Source of the DNA: Prunella strophiata
Taxonomy: Eukaryota; Chordata; Aves; Passeriformes; Prunellidae
Assembly: GCA_036583965.1 (NCBI GenBank)
Contig: JAZBQD010000028.1
Location: forward strand, 744,001 to 808,000
DNA: 64,000 bases
Reading direction: 5' to 3'
Part shown: positions 22,901 to 36,000 of the stretch, one piece after another
How positions within the stretch are numbered: position 1 is the stretch's first letter
Layout of the letters: every line of letters starts with the position of its first letter
Notes under the pieces: generated by a model
What the model saw: the letters and a program-made list of their open reading frames with translations, nothing else
The model's database searches: none
Told to the model about the DNA's origin: nothing
Translations under genes and position numbers: made by a program

Positions 22901-25900
22901 GAAATAGGTTATCTTGTTGAGATGAAGACACCCAGTACAAAAAATCCAAACCCATGTGGCTGAGGTTTGGCAGAATTGTGAGTTGAAAAGGCAGGTCTGT
23001 AATGAAAGTGTCAGGCAATACTATTTTAGATGACACAAAATACACAACTTCCAATCTCTCCTCTACTTACTGCAGTAGCTCATTCCTTTGCACGCACCAC
23101 ATACATGATTGCATTTGAAGGAACAACCATTTTTGGAAACAATCATTTTATGCACCATCAGGCTCCTACAGGCAGGTTGCAGGTTTTGGAAGGGATGGGA
23201 TTATATTTTTTCTAATCTGAACTCTAGCCTTTTGGCAGCTTTTATTTCTTTACTGGCATTTAAATTCCTCATTATTCTAGTCAGGTTAATGTTTGGTGCA
23301 TGGGTCAGGATTGTTTCCAAGGCTGGGATGTTTTCAAGAGAGTCAGAGACAGGCTGGGCACCTCAGACTAAAGGAGACAAAGGGCATTCCACACCACTGC
23401 TGTCCCTGAGCCGCCACAGAGTGAAATGCTGTCCTAACAAGGGAGGCTTTAATTCAGATTTACAGCGGGGTTTGTCTCACAGCTCTGCCACCTACACGTT
23501 AATAACACCTTTCCTTTAAACCCACCACATTCCATCAATCTTCGCTGGCTGCCAAGTTAAGGCTGCAACGAGTTTGCTTCAGTCCACTGCACTGCAAGTA
23601 TTAACTCCTGGCAATCAGCAGCACAGCACATTAATTCCACATGAAATAAACACTTCACAATCCTGTAGAGCTGACCTGAAGAGGTGAGTGCCTCTGTTTC
23701 TCCTAAAAGCAAGGACCTTATGAGAACAGTACAGCACTCCAGGTTGCAGGGTAGTTCACTTAGGGAATTGGTAAACCACCAGCAGGCTCAGTCAGCCAAG
23801 CCTTGAGGCCCTGGAGATCTGAGCCCCAGGTAAAATGCAGAGATCCCAGGAAGTGCCGCAGAACCCTGTGAGGAGAACCAGCAGTGCCTGAAGCCTGAAG
23901 AAAGAATTTGTGTCCTGGGTACATCGATCAGGGCAAAGAAACCCTGGACTGAGCTGCCTAGTGCAGCAAGCAGCAGCACACATTATATTTATTGCATATA
24001 AATATTATATGAAATACATGTACATTACATTCTATTTATTACATCTATTATTATATTAATAATAAATTACATTTATTATTTATTTTTAGGTATGGCTCTA
24101 CCTGACAGCACTCCAGAGCTGAATAGGAATTTTCACACATAGGGGACGTGCCACATAGATATGTCTCTTGTTTCCAGACCTCGAGTCTTACTTGAGAAAA
24201 AAAGAAAGTGGACTTGTATTTTATTGTTAAAACAGCAGAATTCATTAGAGAATTCATTTGGTAGAAAATTAGAATTCATTTGGTACACTAGAAATAAACT
24301 GTCAGCGCTTGTGATTGGTATCCCAAACTGCTTTCATCTTTTTCTCTGAAATAATGATACTGTACCTTTTTTTTTAAAACCTTAAAATGCTATATCCTAC
24401 TTCCAAAAAACCTTTTTACTGCTAAATAAATTCCAAACCTGCCAATAATTTAATAGCCTAAATAATTAAGCTGAAATCTCAGAAAAGTAAGGTTGAGTGG
24501 ATTGGCTCTCCTGAGAGACAATTATTTGGGTAATAAAAAGGGTCCTTTTTAATGCTTTGCACTGAGAACTTTCAAGAGATATAAAAGTAGCTTTGCACCC
24601 ACAGGAAATGTGTCCTGCAACACCCTATTAGCAGTTCCCCTATTATACACTTGTAGACACACCTATATCCACACTTTCCAGAAATGCTGGCTGTGTTAAC
24701 AAGAAGGCAGTTGTGGAATGGCCATTCCCACTGCACTGAAAATGTTCTGTAAGCTTTATTGTGGTTTTTGAAGGAAGCCAGGCCTGCTCTCATCTGCAGC
24801 CATCTCATCATTTCCCTGCCTCATCCTCTCCTCTCCCCTTTTCCTGTCTGTGGTCTGTAGATATCTGGTAGCTAAAGGAGACAGGCAAACTCAGGTTTGT
24901 GCCCTTCCTCTGGAGTAAGGAAAACTGTCAGATTTTTTTCCAGGCCTGGGAGGGAAGAGCCAAATGCCCAGCCCAGGTGTGCTGCTCCAGGTAAGCTGCA
25001 GCAGGTGCTACTGCAGAGCCAGGCAGGCAGAGGTGACAAGGGGGCACTGAGGGACTTCAGAGCAATGCCCACAAGGAACAGAGTTACCTCTCTTTCACTG
25101 CTCTGCAATAAAACACTCTGTTGGGGGTTTTTATCCTGAAATATATCTTTCAGTAAACAAGCATATGAATAGCTGTTGAGTTACACAAAAAACCTGAAGC
25201 AGAGATTGTGTTCTCATGTAATCCCTGTACTGAAAGGCTTCTCAGAGACACACCATGATTCCAGCTGTTTTGTATGCAGCCCCTGGTGAAACAGTGGTCA
25301 GTACAGGATACACAGGAAACCACAGGAAAGGCAAGCCAATACATAATACATTCCCTCAGTATACCCATTTAATTTCCACAATGGATCATGGTTTGGACTC
25401 AGAACTGATACCCAGCTGGTAAACTTGCCTCTAACAGCTTGTGAGGGATATTTCTTATTTCAAATTTAATTGCTTTTTTTCATTTCTTCTTTCCTCCTGT
25501 AAGGTCAGTCTCAGCTTATACTCTGTGCTTTTTTCTCCCCCGTTAGAGGGAGAGAGCTTTTCTATTACTACAACTTTCCAGGAGAAGCTGACAGCAAAAT
25601 AATTTCTTCCTTTCTCTGCTGTTATTTTCTTGACTAACAAGCTCTACTCCTTCATCTTTCCCTTACCTTGCTGACCATCTCTAATTGCCCTGTAATAGTC
25701 TCATCTCTCTCTGGACAGGACTTCATTGAGTTTTTCAAGGAAAAACACACAGTGTGTGCCATATATCCCCCACTACCTACATTCTCTATTATGATCACTT
25801 TCCTCTACATCTCTTCTTTCAGTATTCCACCTCAGCCAACTAAAAATCCTGAACTACACTCAAAATTCATACATTTTACTCAAATCATTTTTAGGCAAGG

Positions 25901-26189
25901 TTATCCAGAGTCTGCATCCTCAAATTCTGTACTCAAATGTTTTAAATGTTATTCATTACATTGTAGAATCATCACTGTAATGAATTCAAAGTGGAAAGCA
26001 AGACTTAAAGGAAGCTGAAAGTCTAAACTCATCCATAGCAGTTGACAATATTGTGCCCCCTTTCTTGCTTCAGGCATTTCTCTTCTCACTTTTCATCAGA
26101 CTTGTGGGGTTTTTAAAGATTTAATTGTCTGTCTTTTCTCCCTCGGATTGAAAATGACAAGAATTGCAGTAACTGTTTTGTCTCTTGTA

Positions 26190-26690
26190 GGAGAATTCCT
26201 GGCTGAACAAGGGCATGCTCTGCTCCTGCAGGGACTGGACAACCCTGGCCTGCAAGTTACATCCATACTTTAAGAATCTTGTACTGTCCTTGTACAGATA
26301 GAGCTTGTACCATCTTTGTTACTTTGTAGAACATGAACTGTCCCTGAATAGATAGGATAAGGAAGAATGAGCATTGTATGAAAAACTATAAGCCTTATAC
26401 TAGATGCCAAAAGGAATATGGGGATCACTAAGCTAGCATTACTAGATGTTTGCAGCATCACTTGTAGTATGACAGCCAAACAAGTGACATTTATATATGA
26501 TTATAGCCAATCAACCACGGACCGTTAGACAATAATCTAAGTATAATAGAAGTACTAGATATATGTCAAATATATAGAAGTATAAATATATGTCAAATTT
26601 GCAAAATAAATGAGGATGACACGTAGCCATATTGGTGTGATTGTCATTACTCGGCCGACTCTCCGTGGGACCCTCTTCATTCTCTCTCAC
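26190..26690 (+). mobile_element. Possible LTR fragment
   Basis: Contains a GCAAAATAAATGAGGATG polyadenylation-like block at about 26599-26616, followed by GTGTGATTGTCATTACTCGG and CCGACTCTCCGTGGGACC, which looks like the R-U5 end of an avian ERV LTR. Neither terminus nor a target-site duplication could be fixed, so this is tentative. Confidence 0.35.
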
Positions 26691-27324
26691 TTTTGTTTGT
26701 TTGTGTCCTTCAGACTGCAAACACTCCAGGCCGGTGTAATCCTTCTTGCAGTGTTGTGGGAGAGAGGACACAGGGCTCCTAATCCCCAGCTGAACACTTG
26801 TATCTGAAGGAGAATTGTCTTTAACTGGACCCCAATTAATATAAAGATCCTCTGTGTATTCTTCTCCTTTATACAACAAAATGTGGGGGATGCAATTTTT
26901 AGAGACGGAATTTCAGTCTGGGAGTCGGGGTAGGAGAAATTCCCTCAAGAGTGGATCCTCGTGCTCTGGTGCTTCCCAAACTCTCACATTTCCCATGTTT
27001 CTGTTAGATGCTGTTTGGAGTTGCAGCAATTTTAGCTGGCATATCGATTGAGAAAAGTGTCACATTGCCTGTCCTCGTGGTCTGCAGCACTGACCAGGCT
27101 CACATGTTGGCCTTTGAGAGAGATGGGCACGCTGGGCTCCCTGGCAGGTCGCCCCAGAGCGCTGTCACCGGGCTCCTGTCCCCTAGCAGTGTCACCATGG
27201 CACACACCGAGACTGCACCGAGGGGACGGGGCGGGCACAGCCAGGCACTCCTGGAGATCGTCACCACGGCTTCTCACTGAGGGGTCCAGTGGGGGCACCG
27301 AGGGGACACACTTTGGGGCAGCAC
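26691..27324. other. Intergenic upstream of COPB2, nothing recognised
   Basis: GC content rises towards the COPB2 promoter. No exon or named repeat could be supported. Confidence 0.45.
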
Positions 27325-27715
27325 AGTATAGAAAAAGACATTCAGCTCTTCGGGAGTGTCCAAAGGAGGCCACAAGCATGGTGAAGGCGGGCTGCCGTGT
27401 GAGTGGTTTAGGACACTTGGTCTGTTCAGCCTGCAGGAGACTCGGGAGAGCTCACAGCAATCTCCAGCATCCTCATGAGGGGAAGCGAGGGGCCAGTAGT
27501 GATGTCTGCTCTGTGGTGACAGCGACAGGACCTCAGGGAACGGCAGAGAGCTGGGTGAGGAGAGGCTGAGCTGGAGATCAGGCAAAAGCTGTTCTCACGG
27601 AGGTTGGGCACTGAACGGGCTCCGCAGAGCAGTGGGCACAGCACGGAGCCTGACAGCGTTCAGAAGGTGCTGGTAAACGCTCGCAGACACACGGAGTGAC
27701 GCTCGGGGTGCGGTC
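27325..27715 (+). mobile_element. CR1 LINE fragment just upstream of the COPB2 promoter
   Basis: Blocks including GTCTGTTCAGCCTGCAGGAG, CTCCAGCATCCTCATGAGGG, GACAGGACCTCAGGGAACGG and GGTTGGGCACTGAACGGGCT fall in the order of the 3' part of an avian CR1 on the plus strand. The fragment fades into the CpG-rich promoter near 27715, without a CR1 3' terminal repeat. Confidence 0.85.
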
Positions 27716-27982
27716 CCGTCCCGCCCCGTGACTCCCCGGCCCCGAGCGGCCCCCGCGCCTGAGGCAGACTACACCTCCCAGCCCGCCCCGCGCGGCCCGG
27801 CGCCGCCGACTACACGTCCCGGTATCCCACGGGAGCACCTGGTTCTCGCGAGACTGAGGGGCGCCCTGGGTCGCGTTTCGCGAGAGCGGCGGGCCCGGAG
27901 AGCTCCACGTCGGAGATCGGAGCCGACGCGAGGGCAAGGGGCGGCACTGCGGAGTCCGGGGCCCGGGGGAGGACACCGGGCT
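27716..27982 (+). promoter_or_regulatory. COPB2: COPB2 CpG-island promoter
   Basis: Very CpG-rich segment with three recognisable promoter motifs: two ACTACANNTCCC blocks of the ZNF143 type (27768-27780 and 27809-27820) and a perfect TCTCGCGAGA palindrome (27844-27853). This is the only CpG-rich stretch between RBP2 and COPB2 exon 2, so it is inferred to be the COPB2 promoter and non-coding first-exon region. No ATG occurs between 27504 and 29230, so exon 1 could not be delimited. Confidence 0.75.
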
Positions 27983-28985
27983 GACACCGGGCGGCACCTG
28001 GGGACACCGGGCGGCACCTGGGGACACCGGGCGGCACCTGGGGACACCGGGCGGCACCTGGGGACACCGGGCGGCACCTGGGGACACCGGGCGGCACCTG
28101 GGGACACCGGGCGGCACCTGGGGACACCGGGCGGCACCTGGGGACACCGGGCGGCACCTGGGGACACCGGGCGGCACCTGGGGACACCGGGCGGCACCTG
28201 GGGACACCGGGCGGCACCTGGGGACACCGGGCGGCACCTGGGGACACCGGGCGGCACCTGGGGACACCGGGCGGCACCTGGGGACACCGGGCGGCACCTG
28301 GGGACACCGGGCGGCACCTGGGGACACCGGGCGGCACCTGGGGACACCGGGCGGCACCTGGGGACACCGGGCGGCACCTGGGGACACCGGGCGGCACCTG
28401 GGGACACCGGGCGGCACCTGGGGACACCGGGCGGCACCTGGGGACACCGGGCGGCACCTGGGGACACCGGGCGGCACCTGGGGACACCGGGCGGCACCTG
28501 GGGACACCGGGCGGCACCTGGGGACACCGGGCGGCACCTGGGGACACCGGGCGGCACCTGGGGACACCGGGCGGCACCTGGGGACACCGGGCGGCACCTG
28601 GGGACACCGGGCGGCACCTGGGGACACCGGGCGGCACCTGGGGACACCGGGCGGCACCTGGGGACACCGGGCGGCACCTGGGGACACCGGGCGGCACCTG
28701 GGGACACCGGGCGGCACCTGGGGACACCGGGCGGCACCTGGGGACACCGGGCGGCACCTGGGGACACCGGGCGGCACCTGGGGACACCGGGCGGCACCTG
28801 GGGACACCGGGCGGCACCTGGGGACACCGGGCGGCACCTGGGGACACCGGGCGGCACCTGGGGACACCGGGCGGCACCTGGGGACACCGGGCGGCACCTG
28901 GGGACACCGGGCGGCACCTGGGGACACCGGGCGGCACCTGGGGACACCGGGCGGCACCTGGGGACACCGGGCGGCACCTGGGGAC
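27983..28985. repeat. Perfect 20 bp G-rich minisatellite, about 50 copies
   Basis: The unit CACCTGGGGACACCGGGCGG repeats with a strict 20 bp period and no visible variant unit across 1 kb. Each unit holds G runs of four, three and two and one CACCTG E-box. It lies at the start of COPB2, just downstream of the promoter motifs. The 385-503 codon frames on both strands exist because the unit lacks stop codons in those frames. Confidence 0.98.
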
Positions 28986-28986
28986 T

Positions 28987-29016
28987 GGGGCCGGGGCCGG
29001 GGCCGGGGCCGGGGCC
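28987..29016 (+). repeat. GGGGCC hexanucleotide, five copies
   Basis: Five exact GGGGCC units adjoin the end of the 20 bp array, in COPB2 intron 1 or its 5' untranslated region. Confidence 0.97.
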
Positions 29017-29761
29017 GCAGCGCGGTGCTGCCCGTGGTGTTCTCAGCCCCAGCGAGCGGCTGTCCCGGGGCTCGGGGTGCGTGTCGCGCTCAGCCCTTGG
29101 AGCGGCCCTTCCCGGCCCTCGGCAGCTGCAGGTCCCAGCGGTTCCCGGGATCAGCTCGGAGCCAGGCGTAGCTGTGCTTGTCTTCCTGGTGTTTGTAGCA
29201 GAAGTGAACCCAAACTCATCTCCACATCCCATGTCATAGCTGTGGTTCAGGTACTACCTGATAACCAGGTGGTTCTTTTCCTTGCAGTGTCTAACATAGG
29301 TAACTGCAGGTTTAGTAATACTTGCAGTGTTCTTTGGTCAGCCATTATCCACTGAGTTCTCTGAGATAAAATGATCTCCAGTGATTCCAAAGGAATCCAC
29401 AATGTCTCGAATATATTAGAAAATCACTTTGCTAAACTTTATGCCTTTTAAATACTCTGGCTTTACATTGCCAGTGATTAAAATGGAAGGTCAGAGCCTT
29501 CTTTGTAAGGGAAGGACTTAAACCTTGCCCTGCTCTCAGTTTCTACAAGACAGCGTTCCATTCTAAAATGTAATTTTGGAATCGTGAATGGAAGTAAATT
29601 TATAATGGGCAAATGTTGTTGTGCTCTATTATGGTAGCTGACTTTTCTTCCTGGTTTGCCACGTGAAGTCAGGAAGATTTATTTTCTAACATTTGTATTA
29701 GGAGCAAATTCTCTTTGCTTTGCTTTCATTGTTCAGAGGCACCAGGAGGATGTGCAGTGCA

Positions 29762-29811
<50 letters not shown>

Positions 29812-30084
29812 ACTCTGCTGGAGATACTTTTGCAATATGAAGAAAATCTGAATTTCACAAAATTAAATTAAGCAGAGCCACTGCCATTGGTGGGGATGTG
29901 ATGTCTTCCTACAAAAACAGATACACAGACAGATAGAAAAGAGTAGTAATCTTCTGTCTGCATGGACAGCAGGATTGGATCCTTTAATTCTAAGAGTAAA
30001 CTGCAGCTTTCCTTTTCCCCTTTGTGAGCCAGTTTGCTGTTAAATGACATGTTAAACATGTTAAATGTTTGCTGTTTCCCCCAG
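29017..30084 (+). other. COPB2: COPB2 intron 1 (inferred)
   Basis: CpG-rich at first, then AT-rich, ending in the acceptor TGTTTCCCCCAG. It contains a 47-base T run at 29764-29810. In-frame ATGs at 30049 and 30058 lie just before the acceptor and would be used only if a transcript began inside this intron. Confidence 0.6.
29764..29810. repeat. Poly-T tract, 47 bases
   Basis: Uninterrupted T run in COPB2 intron 1. Confidence 0.98.
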
Positions 30085-33000
30085 CCTCTGCGCCTGGACA
30101 TCAAGCGGAAGCTGACCGCGCGCTCTGACCGGGTGAAGAGCGTGGACCTGCATCCCACGGAGCCATGGATGCTGGCCAGCCTCTACAACGGCAGTGTCTG
30201 TGTTTGGAACCACGAGACACAGGTGAGGGCTTCAGCTGGGCCTCACTGGGAAATGTGCATAACTGACACGTGTATCTGGTGCTGGAAGATTGGCTTTGTA
30301 CAATCTGCAGTCACTGCTGCTAACTGATTGTGCTCTCCTCTGGCTGAGTACAAGAGTCATTTATCAGTAGACAAGGAAGTGACACATTCGACACTGTTAA
30401 GAAAATAGAAAGAGCTCATTTCAAAGTTGGTATTTTCTCCAGTGCTATAAATGGAACTGTTTTTATTTTCAGACTCTGGTGAAGAATTTTGAAGTTTGTG
30501 ACCTGCCTGTGAGAGCTGCCAAGTTCGTGGCAAGGAAGAACTGGGTTGTTACTGGAGCTGTAAGCTGTTCTCCTCTTGTAATTTCCTATGCAGCTGCACT
30601 TTCTCTGACCAATTTTCATGCCATTACTTTCTGCATCACGTAATAATCTGATCTGATCTGAATTTGTAGAGGACAAGGGAATACTTCACTACAGTTTCCC
30701 AGAAGTTTTCTCCTTTAAGGAAGCTTAGAAGCTTAAATTTTCATTTCAAAAGAGAGCAACCTGCTAACATGACTGACTCTGCAGGTAATGCCAGGTAGAT
30801 GGAGTTCAGCTTTTACTGCCAGCTGGAACATACTCAGCACAGAGTTCTGACTCAGTATCATAGGTGCTACTTTAACTAAGATGAAACTATTGAGAATTCT
30901 AGGTAAGATTAATTAGAAATTGCTTTCTACTTTTTTTCTTGGTTATATTAAAAATAATTTTTTTTGCTCACCACTAGAAAAAAATGTCTGCTTTTATTCA
31001 GTGAATGTACCTTGAGAGGAATAGTTATATTCTGATCTTGGTAACACATTTTTCTTTATGGAGTGAATATTTTTTGGCTGAATTAAGGTAATGCCTAAAT
31101 ATTTTTGTCTCAACTTTCATTTCCTAGTCTTCTGCCCTGTACCCGGAGTAAAAATGTATTTTCATTTCATTACTTTATGCTGCCATGACTCAGTTACTTA
31201 TAAAAATGAAAATTTGGTTGAAGTTTTTTCCATTTCATGAATAACTTGAAACAACAGTGTGTAATTTATAGCTTTCTGAATCCCAAGTATAATTTGTATC
31301 ATTAGCAAGCAAAATTCCTTAAACATTTTGTTGTCTTCAATGGTGGAATGTTTTTTTGTAGCTCCCCTGCATTGCATAGAAGGTGCACTGCACAAGAGAC
31401 TTCTTTCCATGTGGCTTTTTCTCCCTTTTCCAGGATGACATGCAGATTAGAGTGTTTAATTACAACACCTTGGAAAGAGTTCACATGTTTGAGGCCCATT
31501 CCGACTACATCCGGTGCATTGCAGTGCACCCCACGCAGCCCTTCATCCTCACAAGCAGTGGTGAGAGTCCTTTGGGATCTTTTCATGTTCAGCTGTTCTC
31601 AGACTCCTGTTTTCTGTGGAGTGAGGGCTTGCAGGTCTTCTTGGGAAGACTCAGGATTCCTTGAGCAAGAAGCCAATGAGACAGTTGTCATTTTATTGTT
31701 TCTTGGTATATGCATTCATGTTTTTTTAATGGAATATCAACTGCACTTAAAATTTAAAATATAATGGCTTGTGTTCTTGTCAGAGAAAAGCAAAGAGCCT
31801 TCTCTCTTAATATCTGCCAGAGGAAACATTCAAATATGTGCTAATTAGCATGGCAAACTCTCAAATAACAGCTCAGGTTGTGTTTTTAAAAAAATGTCAT
31901 TGTGGTTTGGAATAAGTTTTTAGCTGGAAATCTGACTTGAAAGTAGCAGACAGCTTTCATTTCCCTGTGGTCCTTCTGCAAGGACTGGTTATCTTATAGA
32001 TGCAAATAGATTATTAGCAGTGCCTCCTTTCCAGCCTGTACTGTGAAGCTCTGGGGTATTATGCACTTTAAGGAGGTTGTTATCACCCACTGAACCTTGG
32101 TTGTTTGTTGTTTGTGGTTTTTTCCAGATGACATGCTGATCAAACTCTGGGACTGGGATAAGAAATGGTCTTGTTCTCAGGTGTTTGAAGGACACACCCA
32201 TTACGTCATGCAGATTGTCATAAACCCAAAAGACAATAACCAGTTTGCCAGTGCCTCTTTGGATAGGACAATTAAGGTAGAGAAACTATATTTGGGTTTT
32301 TTAGTCACTAAGTGATTATCAGTGTACACAAGCCAATAATCCTGTATGGATGATGGGTCAGTATTCTTAAAAGCAGGTGCAATAATAGAATTTTGACTGA
32401 ACAAAGACCTGGACATTGGTTCAGGCACTTGCTAAGTAATTCAGTAAATTTGCCAGATTACCTGTTCTCTCTAACAATTGGAAAGTAGTTCTTTAAACTC
32501 TTCTAAGTGCTGTATCTCCATTTGGACTACACAGAAATATGGGGGAGGAGTAATGGTTTTACTGTCAAGGAGTGATTGGGGAGCATTGAAACTGTATAGC
32601 AGATAAAGACTTGAACTGTGCACTAAAAAGAAAAAACAACCCTGGTAAATGGTAAATTTCCCATTGCTTTCATGTCCTTGGCTGTCTGTGCATGGAATTA
32701 TTTCCAGAGATGCCTTTAGCCTTCTCGTGGTCGCAGCTGCTACGAAGTATCTGTGACTACAGTCTGCAGCCACTGAGCAGTGACACCTCCTCACATTTCC
32801 TGTACATCATCAGTATATTGGCTGTAAAAAGCCAGCACTGAATTTGTGTGGCCACAGATGTTGAGATCAGGTGCACGTAAATGTTGATTTGATGTGATAA
32901 ACATGAGAAGACGCTAGTGTATCTACACTTGACTTACTTCATTTTGTATCCTCATTTAACATGAGATTTGATATTCTTTAGTGTCGCTGGAAAAATTAAA

Positions 33001-36000
33001 ATTCAGGACACGGAGAAAACTCATGTATAATAACAATCAGTTACTAGTTAATTTTTTAAACAGATACTGCTTCTTAAAAACCATGCTTTATATGGTTTCA
33101 TGTCCTTAAAAAAGGTTTAACCAATTTCAATGTTTAGAGGTATAAGCAAAGAGCATGGGCAATTCAGCATGTTATTTGTGTTTATTGGGGGAAGGACTAG
33201 TAGTTTGTGGTTGTTGAGGTTTTTCACGTAAGAAAACAACAGTGTCTTTGGAATTCTGTATTATTTCTCTTTGGATTTGTGAAGTACTTCTGGATACCTA
33301 TTGTGTGTGGCAAGGATGACCTGTACCCAGCAGGTTGCTGGGTACAGATGGCTGTGTTTTATTGGTCAGGTGTGGCAGCTTGGATCATCCTCTCCCAACT
33401 TCACCTTGGAAGGCCATGAGAAAGGAGTGAACTGCATTGACTATTACAGTGGTGGGGACAAGCCATACCTCATTTCTGGGGCAGATGACCGTCTGGTGAA
33501 GATCTGGGACTACCAGGTGTGTGCTCAGCTCTTCAGAAGTCTTTGTGCAGGCTGCCACATTTGGTATAAAGTTTCTGTCGTTAGATTTTTTTCCTGTGAC
33601 AAATTGATCCCCTGCCTTTTAGGCCTCATGTTTGTGGATTAAGCTGTTCCTCTTCTATATTCAGGTGTAAATATTGCTCATGTGTCAACTCTTTCCATCC
33701 TTCCACCTCTCTTTTTTTTCTTCATTCTTTATAGCTTCCCCCGCCCCTGTTTCATCCTCTGCACATTGGCACAGTCCCATGTGTTGCATGCACACTCATG
33801 CAGTGCTTCTACCCCCAAACAGGGCAGGAGTGATGAGGTGCCCTGCTTGAATGCTCCTCAGGAAAGAGAGATCTAATCCAGGGATTCAGTTCTGTTGCTG
33901 GAGCCTAGAGCTCCTGAGTTCTTCCTGTCTAAAGGTGTCTGAATGGCCAGAAGGGTGAGACAGAAGTTATTAGGTGGTACTTTCTGGTCATTAAAACTTA
34001 CTGCCCCAGAGTAAATCCAAGCCCAGAAGTTGAAGCTGGCACTGTTAATTTAAGCATTCAGTGCCGTCATCAATACTACACAACAGTGCTTGAGATTTTG
34101 CCACCATGTGCAGCTGGAGACACTATACATGCTCCAGTCTCAGTTACTTCAAGCAGAGTAGCCTTTCACAACTGTGCCAATGAACCTTCTTACCAATGAC
34201 CTAAATTACATCTGTTTCCACCTGTAATGCTATGTTTGGTTATGACTTTTTTTTTTGCAGTGAACTCAGCTTTCTATCTTGCTTTAATCTGTTGTGCTAT
34301 GCAGGTCTGAGAAAGCATATTTTCTAGCCATAAACACATCTCAAAGAGAGGAAAACACTTCTGTCAAGGGAAGTATTTTCTTCTGGGCAGGAGGTACAGC
34401 TCAATGCAATCAGTTCTTAATAGCTTAGTGCTGTTGTTTGAACGCCTGGCAAATGTAAGAATCTAGAGAATTTTCAGATCTACTTAAGAAATAAGGGTTA
34501 AAATGTGGCATTGTGTTCTCTCTTTCTTTCAGAATAAAACTTGTGTTCAGACACTGGAGGGCCATGCTCAGAACGTGTCGTGTGTCAGCTTCCATCCGGA
34601 GCTGCCCATCATCATCACCGGCTCTGAAGATGGTAACTTTGGGTTTTCTGGTGTAGAAAGGACAGGAAGAGCACTGAGGGGAAAGCTCTTGTGGTGGTGT
34701 GGCTGCACCCCTGCTGCCCTCACACTGAGATAAAAGGATCCATCCCTGTGTCTCCCCAGGCACGGTGCGGATCTGGCACTCCAGCACTTACCGCCTGGAG
34801 AGCACCCTGAACTACGGCATGGAGAGGGTGTGGTGTGTGGCCAGCCTGAGGGGCTCCAACAACGTGGCTTTGGGGTATGATGAAGGCAGCATCATTGTTA
34901 AGGTAGAGTTAATGGTTTGAAGTGAGAAATTGTGATTCATCCTGTCCTGTGTGCACAACAGCTGGTTTCTGATTCTGGGATAATATGTAAAATACTGACA
35001 TTTTGGGATTTTAATTGGCATTTTTTGATAGAGATTGGCTGTTTCACTTGATATTTTCAACTGAAAAGAAAATCAATGTATTTTTTCCATAGCCTAACTT
35101 TTCTTACTTTCTAGCTTGGTCGTGAAGAACCTGCCATGTCCATGGATGCAAATGGAAAAATCATTTGGGCTAAACATTCTGAAGTCCAACAGGCTAACTT
35201 GAAAGCGATGGGAGATGCTGAAATCAAAGATGGAGAGAGGTTGCCACTGGCTGTGAAGGATATGGGCAGCTGTGAAATCTATCCTCAGACAATCCAGCAC
35301 AACCCTAATGGACGGTAACACATTCCTTCATCACTTCTTTTGAACTGGTTGGGGTTTTTTTGTTAACAGGTTTGAATAAAAGGGATCCAAGGTCCAAGAG
35401 GTGCTCAGTAGAAACCAGAAGGAGCATTACTCAGGAAGGAAATGGAGTTCCATGACATTTAGGCCTATATAAAGCTCATGCTCTGTGTTTCAGTGATAAC
35501 CTTGGCCATGGGAGCCTTTAGCTTTACAGATAATCTGCCTTCTTGCTGCTGCCTGTTAACCTGAACACAGATCTAACAAGTGCCACTCTCTCCTGCCCCA
35601 GGTTTGTGGTGGTGTGTGGTGATGGTGAATACATCATCTACACAGCCATGGCTCTGAGGAACAAGAGCTTTGGTTCTGCACAGGAGTTTGTGTGGGCACA
35701 TGACTCTTCAGAGTAAGTCTTGCAAGTTTTTTCCTTTGTTTTACATTTGCTGCTGCTACTTTAATTTAGTTTTCAGGCCATGAAAACATGCATGTAAAAT
35801 GAACTTTCAGTAGTTGTCCTGCTCGAAAATTTTGGATTTTTAGCACTCTGCTGGTTTTAGAAGATAACTCGAATGCAGTTATTTTGTAGCAGCTTATAGT
35901 TTGGTAATTTACTACTTTTGAAACTAAATAATTGTTTCATTTATTTACAATTGAATCTCTATTTAGGTATGCAATCAGGGAGAGCAACAGTGTGGTAAAG

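Larger units (their letters stand above)
14102..26189. other. Intergenic region between RBP2 and COPB2
   Basis: About 12 kb, mostly AT-rich, with no recognisable exon or RNA gene. It holds simple repeats: TA near 15824-15841, A-rich runs at 16304-16326, 17850-17910 and 18709-18768, an AT-rich stretch at 23985-24090, and a short tandem copy of TTAGATATTGAAAAGAAG near 17032-17073. The 124-codon frame at 22191-22565 has no recognised homology. Confidence 0.55.

Noticed and set aside
27983..28985. Regular 20 bp repeats as a CRISPR-like array
   Set aside because: The repeats are contiguous with no spacers, and the DNA is a vertebrate nuclear locus.
27578..29239. Open frames of 385-503 codons rich in GGTWGHRAAPGD or PPGVPRCRP
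   Set aside because: Produced by the 20 bp array, whose unit has no stop codon in these frames; no recognisable protein in the flanks.
30049..30084. In-frame ATGs just upstream of COPB2 exon 2 as the normal start
   Set aside because: They lie in a typical branch-point and polypyrimidine context before a strong acceptor, and the family starts MPLRLDIK. Kept only as an alternative.
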